The translations under genes and the position numbers were made by a program. Below are positions 39,101-51,100 of a stretch of 64,000 nt of DNA, piece by piece. Below the pieces are notes generated by a model. The model saw nothing but the letters and a program-made list of their open reading frames with translations, was not told where the DNA came from and ran no database searches. The DNA is taken from assembly GCF_000003815.2 (NCBI RefSeq), contig NC_049989.1, positions 4,561,141 through 4,625,140 of the forward strand, written 5' to 3'. Source of the DNA: Branchiostoma floridae (taxonomy: Eukaryota > Chordata > Leptocardii > Amphioxiformes > Branchiostomatidae). Numbering within the stretch: the stretch's first letter is position 1; each line of letters starts with the position of its first letter.

Positions 39101-42100
39101 CCCGCGCCGTTTCTAACCAATAGTGTTACGAGAACCCAATCAACTTGCCGCGCCTTGATTGGTGCGCGCAGCACGCGGTAAATCCGCCTTCAAGTTGTCA
39201 AACCCTGACATGATTACCATATCAACATGGCCGACTCGGGGGAGCCTGACACACGCGCACGGCTGCTCTGGAAAATGCCTTTTTCCAGGGCTCTGTTGTT
39301 GTTTGAAGGGGTCGATAGCTTTAAAGATAAGCAGAAGGAAGTTTTGTGGTTGTTTCTGCATGGAAAGGATGTCATGGCTCTCCTCCTCATTGATCTACCA
39401 AGCTGACCCACGGGCCGCGGGACATAACTGTTGACATCACTCGAGTGTCCAGATGGACTGAAGTCCGCGAACTTTCCCACTCTATAGAGACTGTTCTGTC
39501 CCCTCTGGTCGCCCTGATCAGAGACCAGGTCAAAGAAGCCAGATGACTTGGGGTATCAGTTGGCGACGCTACTCCCAGTGAGAATTAGAGGCGTGCAGAT
39601 TGGGAGGTTTCAGCTCGTTTTGAGACGTGGGTCATGACTTGTTGTTGTTCCATATCACTTATTCAAATGACATTCAACTGGTCTCTCTACGTTGTTTATA
39701 AAGTACCATTGGGTTATATCTAAAGAAGAAAAAACACTACATACATCTGTGATTACCTTTCACACAGTCATAGAAAAACGTTGATATTTTGTCTGTCTCC
39801 AGATCCATTTCTCTTCATGAATAAAACTTAGTCTTACCAAGGAGTCTTACGTTGCATACAGGAACTTCCAATATCCATTGTTCATGTTCTTTTCTCACAT
39901 TTCGTTTAAAAAAAAGACTACAATGTTATTTAGTCAGTTGTGACATTTATTCTGGCTTACTAGGATCCCAAAACCGCCCGATTGTAGTGCAGATACGAAA
40001 GTGATATGATTACATCACGGCAAGCAGGCCATGAATATGTAACAAGGCAGTAGTGGATTCGCCAGCGCATGGCGCGCTCAGGCCAATTGTGCCGTGTGCT
40101 GAGGGACTCCCGTGGTGTAGGAAGCCTTATCGCAAATCTGATCTCGAGGAAATTTAAACAAGGATCTCCCCAGTCTACTGCTGGCGGGCAAATTAACTCC
40201 CTGGCAAATTAACTCCCACTGGGCTAAGTCTAACCCCGTGAAAATTCTACCGGGTGTGGCCGGTTACCTAAGCGGCTGGGAGCTTCCCTGGCCCCGTACA
40301 AAGCCTGCACTAAGTACGGTAGGCCCAGCCAGCAGTAGACTGGATTCCAGGTTACCCCGGTGGTTAATGAGCCGTGTCTGTAAAGTGTAAATGTAAGCTT
40401 TCCAAAAACAGCCTCGAATTTTTTCAGGGCCTGTGTGCTAAGCTGATGCCGACTGTCTGCAAAGTGTAAAGTGTAAGATTAGGAAAAAGCCCCGTTTTTT
40501 CACTGAGAGTGGTGGGTCATTGTCAATGAGCCGTGTCTGTAAAGTGTAAATGTAAGCTTTCCAAAAACAGCCTCGAATTTTTTCAGGGCCTGTGTGCTAA
40601 GCTGATGCCGTGTCTGTAAAGTGTAAAGTGTAAGATAAGGAAAAAGCCCCGTTTTTTCACTGAGAGTGGTGGGTCATTGTCAATGAGCCGTGTCTGTAAA
40701 GTGTAAATGTAAGCTTTCCAAAAACAGCCTCGAATTTTTTCAGGGCCTGTGTGCTAAGCTGATGCCGTGTCTGTAAAGTGTAAAGTGTAAGATAAGGAAA
40801 AAACCCCGTTTTTTCACTGAGAGTGGTGGGTCATTGTTGCTAGCTTTTGTCAATCAACCCCGGTGGTTAATGAGCCGTGTCTGTAAAGTGTAAATGTAAG
40901 ATTTGGAAAACAGCACAGCGTTGGAAGAAGCCTCTTTCGTTTCTCGGGGCATGCGTGCTTGTAATAAAAGCGTTGGAAAAGGCGTCCATAAAGGGTAAAG
41001 TGGAAAAGTTGAGATGTTCCCATTAATCTTTTTTTTCGAGAGCGGCGTAATTGATTAGCCTTAAGGTTTAGAAGAAAACCTCCTTTTCTTTCCAGAGAGC
41101 GCAATTCCCTTGGGTGCAGTTATGTCATTGGCTTTGGGTTCAGTAATGTTTCTGCGTTTGGTCATTCGTGTGTAAGAGATTAGGTCATCGGTGTGTAAAG
41201 TTATTTGTAAAGTTCTGAAATGGGCCATGTTTTTCTATGTCCGATTCCTTGCCAGTACTGTTACATTTACACAAAACTTTGCAGCTGAAACTGTCCAAGG
41301 AAGAGTTTTCGAAGTCACAAAGCATCGCAAGACACTTTGAACTGCAGCTATGATGCTGAACATCCCTTCCATCCACGTGAGAAGGCTTATTTATTACGAG
41401 TAATCGATTCAAGACAAGAGTAATCTCCAACGACATCATGGGTTAACCAAACCACAGAATGGTCGTAAAAGTAGAGCACTTGAACTCCATGAAAAATCCT
41501 TTCTCTGTGCAGCTTTGGCAAGAAAGCTTCCACTTTCATCCCAACTTCCTGTAGTCACCACAGTTGGTCTTCAAGTTCACGGTCAGCCTATTGGACTTCC
41601 TGCTGATTCTGTATCATAAAATCAGTACCATACTGAGAAGTCAGCAAGGTGCTTGGAAACTCAGTGTGTAGAAATGAAAGATCGTATATCACCAATGTAA
41701 CCAGCCAGGAAGCTACTAACATTTTCCCTGATATCATCTCTCAAGTTGTGATACACAGGCCATTTATCAAAGGTACAAGTGTCAGTAAGTAATACTAAAT
41801 AAATTGGGTCATCCAGGAAGGAACAGTCTGGCAAATTTCCTGAAGTTTCTGATAAGACAGATTTTGGCAAACTGGCAGATCCAGGACAGGCTGTACGTTA
41901 GGTGCATTCACTCATACATGTACAGGAGGGCCTACAAGGTAGGATCCTTGGGAATACAGTACTTTACATTTGTGTACATATAAAGATTACATTAGGCTAA
42001 AAGGTCTGGACAAGTCAGTTGGTGATACTTGAACCCCCACTGTTACACTGGCTACTACATCTTTTGGTCAAGGCCATGAAAGCCCCCATACATGTAGTTT

Positions 42101-45100
42101 CACAGTGCCTGTGGACTCTTGCGATAATTGGCAAAGAAGAATTACCTACAGGAGGAAAAGTTATATAAGTTACAGACATCACACTGAGTAAAAAGTGCTA
42201 CCTGTCATAGTCAAGGATTTTCTTCATAAAAGAAAGATACGAATGGTTCAGTAGGCTGAGATTGTGGCGACTATGAAAAAAGTAGTAGATTATCATGGTC
42301 ATAGCAACACTGACTGACTGAACAAGACTATCCATGTGCTGGGTTTAGTATAATTAGAGGAATTCTGTGACAACATGTCCTACAGCACATAACACCTGTT
42401 CATCCTGTACATTCTGTCTTTTGGTGACAGGGAGGGGGATGCCACAACTCCCCACCATACTGGAACACAACCAAGGTCAAACATCAAGGTCATGTGTCAA
42501 CCTTCTCTGGGAGGCTAACATCTCGCTGACAAGGAAAACCCAATGTGGGCGAAACTTATTACTCTTTCTATGTTGTCCAGCACCTGAGGGAGACAACAAA
42601 ATCTTAAATGTTTTCAATTCAAAATTCCTTTGTTGAAATAATCCTAAATTTCTATTTTGAATCCTGTATGAATCATGGTGCAGTATATCTAGAGGGTCTG
42701 CATGCTCTTTTACGTAAGGCGTAGGCAGCCAATTTTATTTCCCGTAATTCGTAGGGAAAACCATCTTATCTACGTAATTCGTAGCGAGGCGACCAAATTT
42801 AGCGTAATTGCCTTCCTTGATTTAGCGTAATACGTAGGGGGTTCTTTTAAATTCAGCGTAAATCGTTGTCGGAACTCCCCATGCAGACCCTCTATCTAGA
42901 ATGATAGTTCAAGACTGGTGCAATCTATCCATTTTTAATCAGCGTTTTCCTCTTGCTTACCAACGGCAAGGATCACCACAACAGCTTTACATTGATTTTG
43001 CACACATTTTTATCCACTCTGTAACTGTTGTGCAGCAAGTTGTCAGGGTAACCTTGGCTTGTGTTCCAAACTGCTTCTCACAGCAGCAGCCAGTCTGAAC
43101 CATTCATACACTGGTCTCTGTGCTTAGTCTGAGCATGCTGAGTGTAACTTTATGTGACAGAAGGAGTATGACTGTGCAATCATTGCTTGACTTGAGAAGA
43201 CAAAATATCTACATTGGGTACGCTGTTGGGTAAGTCCATTTTTGTATTAGAGACTGATTACAGTTCAACTTTGCTTCAGCAAACTCTAAAACATGCATAT
43301 GTTATTGTATAGCCTGATTAAATCACGCTCATAGCAGCCCAGCCGACATGGCGGGGAGGGGCCAGTTACAGCCGTGGACAGCGGAGTTTGCGCTACACTG
43401 ACTAGTATACTGTATTGGTCAAACAGATGTACCATGTCAAACCTGGAAGGCGAATTACTTCTGGCCTGATCCAATGCCACCAAAGCTCACAGCTACAGGT
43501 ACCACAGAAGATTTACTACTTCAAGACAACAGGATGATAGTCTTTGCACATGATGAGAAAGAAGTCTTTAGACTTCCCAAGATTGCTCCATGGTGATAAA
43601 GGTGGGAATGTTGCAGGGAAGTAGGAAATGCCAGGGCAAGGAATTTCCATGGAGAACAGGTGTTCACAAATTAGTGATCTCTCAGTTGTACATGTGACCA
43701 ACACTGTCTCCTGCTTTAAGTTTTTTCTGTCCCATTCATTGGTTGGGAGGGGTCATGCATTTGACACATGACAATGTTAGTTCATTGTGAAGCTTCAACA
43801 GTCTGGCATTTTCCCACCTGTTCCTGATAGTCGGTGAAGTTGGTCTGACATGGAATTTTTGTCTGAAAGCAATGTTTCAGGATCACTTTTCAATGAATAG
43901 TGCCAAAAATTATACAGAGCAGGTATTTAATCTTGTCAGACTATGCAATTCAATCAAATGGACAAAGAATCAGCAGACATCCCAACTTGAGTACTGGAAC
44001 TTAAATGTTTTCAACAGCAGGTGAGATGGAAAAGGCCCTCCAAACTTGACCCAGTGGTAGCATGGCTGGCTTACTTTGAATTCCGCCGCAAGTTTCATTA
44101 CACCATAGAGCAAGAACAAGCAAATATTATGTAACTCCAAGTCTATACTTTGACCACTAGCTTAACAATCACACAAAACCAATATCACATTGTGACATAC
44201 CCTTAAATGTTCTTGCTTTAAGCTCATAACAGGCAACATCACTTCACAGTTGTGGGACATGGTTGGACACAGTGCAATCCTGACAAAAACACTAGAGCGC
44301 AGCCATGACAACGGCAGGACAATCCTACTGCAGTCTAACATGGAGGTGGTACGAACACGGATACCACAAATACTTTGAGCTAGGTAGAAAAATAAGTTCA
44401 GCTTCAAACAACAGCAAGTGTTACAGACAAGTTTGCATGTCGTTAGGAGAAACTAAACTGGGCTAACCTTCGCCCCAATTGAAGACTAGCAGTGAAAAAC
44501 TTAGTCTGCGGGGAGTTGGAAAATAACAGCGCCTGATGAAACAAACTCAGGGATTGGACAACAAAGGCGAGATAGACAAGTTTGGTACATCAGTGGGAGA
44601 CGAGTTTGTGTGTTTGGTATGTATGCAGTGTGAAGCGTGTTTGAGCATCGTGTGCGGGCACGGGAGGAATTCGTGACAATCGGTGTTTATCCTTTTCTGG
44701 ATCAGAAATAGCAACTGAAGGTCCTTCTTGGTTCAAACAGCTGAATTTGACTCAATTATCCCGGCAACTAAAGATTGTAGGAATGTCATAACGACTGACG
44801 AAGTAGGTTTGAAAAAGCAACAGACAACAAAAGTATTAGTCCTACTGGAGACAAAGAATACAACTTTATATGTACATGTACATGTAGGCTAACCTATGAA
44901 AAACAAGAGTTTGGAGAAGTGCGGACAAAAATCCAGGCAGAAATCCGGACAGACTAGTCTTTACTCAATCATCCTCTCCTATAACATTGAAACTTGGTAC
45001 TTCAGGATTGTCCAAAGAAGGCATGTACCCACCTGTGAGAGTCCCATCCTGTAAGACGTCTTCTCAAGGTCAAGATGTGACAGGAGGTCTTCCGCTGCCT

Positions 45101-48100
45101 GGAAGGGGAAAGAGCGATGAGTAAAGAGAGACACCTAGTAGATATTGGAGGTATTACAACTCATGGCATTCAATGCATTTTTTTAAGTAGGCTAAACTGA
45201 TTACATAAACCAGATATTCTAACAAATTACTTCTTCCAACTCTGATAATCTTGACAACACAGTGAGTACAAATGTTGAAGTGCTCAAACCCAACAACTTA
45301 AGGTAGGATTGCAGGGTGGCTGAGGAGTTTTGGGGGTGTTTTTGGTCTTCTAAAATTACCATCTTAAATAATGTATGGACCTTGATTTTTTTTAAGATAG
45401 TACCCTAATGCATAAAGATTATTTATGCAAATTAGTATGATGTCACGATGACTTCATCGACTACTTTAAGGCCACGCCCATTTTTAGAAAAAAGCTTTAA
45501 AAATGGCTTTAAAGCTTAAATTTTGGCTTGTAATTTGACTGTTATTATTGATACTTTTCAGAAATGTGCATAATAGTGATTTGAATAGATCTGCGCGTGG
45601 ATTTGATAATAACTTGTCATGCTGATTTTTTATTAATTTTTTTCATAAAATTTTAATTACCCCTTTTGCTACCAGCATTTGGGAGCACTAAATAGCATCG
45701 TTTTGCGGCGGGAGCGCACGAAGTTCTTCCTTACGGGGTAAATTTCAAAATAAAACTTATTTTACCCATTTTCGATGAACAGTTTTTCAAAAATGAGGCT
45801 GTAAAAATCAAGTTGTGGTGGTAGTAGTGACGTAATCTACTTTTACAGGTCGTAAAAAGACCAAAGTGATGTTTTTGAGGTCAAATTTGAATTCGGCATG
45901 TGCCAAAACCCCTGTATACTAATTTTTTTTCTTGTATCTTCAATGATAGGGAAAATATGGTGATTTTGCATATTTAATTAGTGGACTCTGATTTTATTAC
46001 CCCTGGAACTCAATTATTCAGGATTATTCATCATTTCTGAACTAGATGTATAAATTTCAGGTCAATATTTCAAATCAACATATTATAAAACCCCTGTACA
46101 CCAAGTTTTTTTCTTGTATCTTGTATGAATACGGAGATATTGTAATCTTGCATATTTAATTAGCTGATGAAGAGAAATTATGCATAATTTTCATAAATTT
46201 CCTTTGAGTGGCCATAACTCTCTAACGGTATGTCCAATTTTGTCGAAATAAAAACCATTCTATTTGTTTCACTAAGACCTATCCAATGAAATCAAGTTTG
46301 AAAAGTTATGATGAGTTTGAAAATTTTGCATAATTTGAGACAGCTACTTTGACCTTGAATTTTGACAGACAAAAAGGAACATTTGAATGGAAAGTATGTT
46401 AGATTATGAAAATAGAACTACATAAAAAATAACATTGATAGTTATTTTTTGGAAAATATCATTTTGAAATTTTGCTCAGCCACCCTGCAATCCTACCTTA
46501 AGACAATATCTCTTCCTTCGACCTAGAGAAGTTAAACATGTGCAATACCACATCTGTTACACTTTCAACACTCTCTCACCTTTCTCTCATCCAGAACAGG
46601 TTCATTTGGCCTGTCTCCCGCTGGTGCCAGCACCTCGAACCTGCGTCTGAACTCACCAAACAGCATGTGCTCAGGGTAGCCTGGAACACAAGGCCAGAGG
46701 AGTCAAGGTTAAGTTTCAACAGAGATGGTTCGTTTAAAGTACAGATTTAAACTAACCTTATGTGGCCAAATCCTGTAAGCAATTAGAACTGTTAACCTAT
46801 GAGAGAATTTTTCTTTTCAGTTAGATTTTCTTTAGCCTGGAACAAAAGGCCGGAGGAGTCAAGGTTAAGTTTAAACAGACTGATATGGTTCATCTACATT
46901 CTGAATTTAAACTAACCTTATGTGGCCAAATCCTGCAGACAATTAGAACTTTTAACCTATGAGGGGATTTTTCTTTTAACCTTCTGCCTACCATCTAACC
47001 TCTAAATGAACCGAAAGGCTACCTCAGCTTGAAGAAGGTCAAAGAGGGCCCTTGAAATGTATTGTTGTTAACTTAAGTAAAAAAGAAAATTTGTCAGCCT
47101 TTCATCTCTGCATAGGCATAAATTTATGTGACATATTCAATCAGTTTTTAACTGAGCAATAGTTTAACAAATTGATAGCTTTGCACAACACACAGAACTA
47201 AATGCTTTAATCTACATACTAATACGCTTGACACCATCAGGGCATTCTCCTCAAAGATAGAAACTTAAAAAGCTTGTGATTTCATTTCTTACGACCCTGT
47301 AACCCTTACTTTTTCACCAACTAAAATCAAGGCATAAAAGACATGATTTGGATTGGCAGGGCAGAGCAGAATTCCATGACTACAGGAAAAGCAACAGTAT
47401 TGTTACAGAAGGAAAGTCAACTTAGCAGGTTGTTGACAGAGGCCTGAGGGTCAGAGGTTAGGATCTACCAAGTATCACTCAAGTCTAGATACTTCAAGGA
47501 GTCTTGGTCAACACAGACCACATGTGGTGGTATAATAGAGTATAAACTGAAAAGGTTTTCTTCAGCATTACCCGGTAAGGATGACGAGGATACTTTTAAA
47601 AATCGATTATTAGTAAAGCCAACTGGTACTACAAAAAAAACTGGCATATAACAGTATTTGGAGTACTAACAAATGGTTTAGCTATCTATTTATGTAAGGT
47701 TTGGAAAAAAACTTTTCCTATAACAAGACCTATGATTTTAGTCAAGTAATTTTACATGTCAAATCATAATCACAACATGTAACTTAGGGATGACTATCAT
47801 GACTATCTCTCAAATAACTTTCTCCTTATTTCTCCAAGTATTTTTCATCTATGTTTTTACCATTCAGGTTGGTCCGTACCTGGTGCCCCTTTAAAGAAAC
47901 ACAGTGAGTAAACCTTTCAGCACTCAGCACAGACAAACAGCACCACATGGGCTGAGTGTACCCTCCACACACATGTGGACATACCTCAGCACCATTACTT
48001 TGGAAGGAAAACACATCAGCCCTGAAAAGCTACACTGAGCAGGCAAAGGGTAAGTTTGTCTTGATCCACAAAGTATTCATTAACTTTTCAAACTCCAAGA

Positions 48101-51100
48101 TAAACTTCTCTACATATCTTTACAAATATATACAATAAAAAAGTTAACTTTATGACTCCAGTTATCATGAACACCACAATGTCATGATAGATGATAGCTC
48201 ATCGATTAAGAAAGACTTAAGAAAAAAATGATTGGCTACCTGGAAAAAACAGAGATAGATAGCCTAAGTTTGGCTGGCCCCAAACAAAACAACTAAATAC
48301 TTGGCCCTTTCATTGTTGAATGGAACCATTCTGTCCAAGAATGTTCTAACATTCCCTTCAGGCTTTCTGGCACCCACTCATCTGGTCACTCAAGGTCATC
48401 AGTACCACCAGTCATATAGACTCTAATAGAGCTCTGTTTGAAATGAACATTTAGTCTTTTGAAAAGAGAAAAACAGGTGTCCACTTAGCCAAATGGTTTG
48501 CCCTATTTGTCCTGATATGACTGACGTGTGCATTCAATAAAAAGGTATTTGAACTACATGCCCGTTATTTCTGTACAGTAGCACATTCATGGTTTATTAG
48601 GGTAACAAAGTCAACATGAGGGGATAATCATTACAAAAACAACCATGATGTAAAACGAACCAAGTTTGACTGAATAGCCCTGCAACAGACCACACGAATG
48701 CAAAAACATTGTCATTGTCATTTAACAAAGGACTAAGTTCAAAATTGGCAAAGATCTACTGTACATATAGTCTTATGAGGTAAGGATCATCATTGATACC
48801 ATATTTGAACTAGAAATGGCAACTCTTTAAGTGCAGCTCAGGTTAAGGTTATGTAAGGACAAAGTGCCCTTAAAGCTAATCATAGAAATATCATTACCAT
48901 ATAAACTTGAATACATAGACCCTCACAACCACATCACAAAAGGAAAACATTTTTGTAAGATTCCGCTTACCTGGTAGGTACACTTCATACTGCCTGAACA
49001 CATTTGGAACGTTGTTGTTGACTTCACAATGCAGACAGACCATCCTCAGTTCACTCATCTTTGTCTAATCTAGCACCACAGTCTCTCTTCACTGTGTCAA
49101 CCTATAACACCCGCCCTCTCCCCTCATTTCAGCCCCTCTATAAATCACTGTCATGCCACAACACTGGTAATGTGTCCAAATGAACCATCATGGCCAAAAG
49201 ATAGACCCCGGAGAGCGCAAGTCTAGAAATAGTCAAGAGTGTCAGTGGAAATGTCAGCGGGTGAGGGTAAATATTTGATCCTAGCGGCTCCTGTCACTCG
49301 AAGAGACTCCTCCCCCCACCGGCTACAGAACAATGGTCCCAGACACCCTACCCTCACACACGCGTGGTTACAGCCCTACCTGGTTTATACAGCCGGTATT
49401 GCCCGGGTACGCTCGTGGTGAACTTGTTGTTGCAGGAAGTTCTGCCACCTGGGCACATGTTTTCCACCTCTCCGCACATCGTTCCGACGTCTCCCATCCC
49501 GACTCAACGCGAAGAACCCACCATTTACAGATTCTCCTCACCGAAGATAAAAGCCACGGCTAATACCCTAACCACCTCTAATATGGTCAATTCTCCACTC
49601 CGCCAGCCATTGTAGCAACACATAACAGCCCGCTTACGTAGAGGTCCACTTTACACACATAACTTCCCCTGGAGCCGATGCTATCCAAGCTTTACCACTC
49701 TCCCTTTTGGTGGTAGTCAGAGTACACCAGAGTAAATGTTTAGGCAGAGACTCTCTGAAGCGCACTGGCACAAGGGAGGCACACACACAATGTATCTGAG
49801 CTGTGCTCAGGGGCCGAATGAAAGCAGCTTGCTGTTATCTCGGAACAGGTGGCAGATATTAAATCATTTTTTGGCTAACTGGCAATGATGACCCACAATC
49901 ACAACCCCTACCATATAAAAGACTCCAGTATCTGGGATACACTGATAAGAGACGACATAATAGGACTGTATATAGATAAGGGATCAACTAAACAAGTTGC
50001 AAAACAGTTGAAGTTAGTCTTGTATAATATGATGTTTGATTCCCTTTTTGCTTCACTGTTTTTTTTTTTATGAAAACAAAACTAAAAAAAAATGTAAGTG
50101 TCACAGTGCTCTGAAATTAAGTCAATTCTATATTAATGAAATTTACTACCTCTTACTGTAAATATACAGTCCAAAGGTAAAGTATTTTTATTGCTGTTTT
50201 ATTACTTCTGCACAGATAGGAATGACAGAAACAGTGGAAAGCAAACTCTAGATACAATGTACTTTGAAAAGATGTGAAATGTCATGTTTGACAGTTTTTA
50301 CAATCTTTGGATAGTCTATAATCTATAATCTTTGGTGATAATCATAAAAGATTTTCTTCATTGTTACTGGTATGATATCTATATCTCTGCCACTACACAA
50401 CATTTGATAGGCAATATTCTACTTTGATTTACAGAGAAGAAAAAGTGAAAGAAAAGCAACCACATGTCCCTTGATGACAAACAGTTATTACCCTGTTTTG
50501 GCCCTCCCAGATGTCCAGACTTCCCCTGAGGAGGGAATACTCCATCCTAGGTTAATAATTTGCCACCTGATCAAGTTCACCCTGCCACTAATACACCTCC
50601 TGCCACTGTTTAGGAGAATGTTCCCAGGAGAAAACAATAATGGCCATGTGGTTTGACTTTGGTAAGACTTAATGCCATACGATTTGAATAAAAGTGCTCT
50701 CAAAATCCTTGAACTTAAAAAACAAAACCTTTAATCTATACAATCCTTGGAAAAATCTTAATATTGAAGATTACAAAATTTGAATTGCACATGCAATGTT
50801 GTTATAGATTTATACTTCTGTGCTTGATTGTTATACATTCATACTACTGAGTTCTGTTAAAATGACAAAATCAGAAGTGTCAACTTTCTCTCTGGCTATT
50901 GAGTTGCCTACCCCATCAAAAAATAAATGTTATTCTGTTCTGAGTGTGCAGAACAATTATGGGGAAATTAGCATTATGCAGCATGTTTGTGGGACAACAC
51001 TTGCTGTGCCTCCATCTGTGACCTGATGTCAGACTGTGAAATCCACATTGTTATTGAAATTTGCACGCTTCTGGGCAGGCTTGTGGTGAATAATCACTTT

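Larger units (their letters stand above)
37680..41259. mobile_element. Foldback element with long inverted arms (MULE-like?)
   Basis: The outer 'TGGCAAG..ATCGGACATAG' sequence at 37684 recurs as its reverse complement ending at 41254. Working inward, both sides carry arrays of a 'TTACACTTTACAGACACGGC' monomer in opposite orientation, then a 190-bp near-perfect inverted pair (38877-39066 and 40167-40356), then a 1.1-kb loop. A 10-bp direct repeat GTTACATTTA flanks it (37670-37679, 41260-41269) and may be the target duplication. Long arms, a 9-10-bp duplication and a captured gene fragment fit Mutator-like/foldback elements, but no transposase is seen. Confidence 0.7.
32483..45032 (-). other. 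Intron of 12.5 kb, repeat-rich
   Basis: Holds a dispersed repeat pair (34162, 43311), candidate first exon B (36002), the 3.6-kb foldback element (37680-41259) with its N gap, a 203-bp MITE (42691) and a hAT-like fragment (43701). The rest is AT-rich with no exon seen. Confidence 0.75.

Noticed and set aside
37995-40920. Regularly spaced repeats considered as a CRISPR array
   Set aside because: Eukaryotic DNA; the units are long, variable and inverted about a centre, fitting satellite arms of a foldback element.
41185-41439. Open frames inside or beside the foldback element arms
   Set aside because: They arise from the inverted satellite and outer arms, with no protein similarity.
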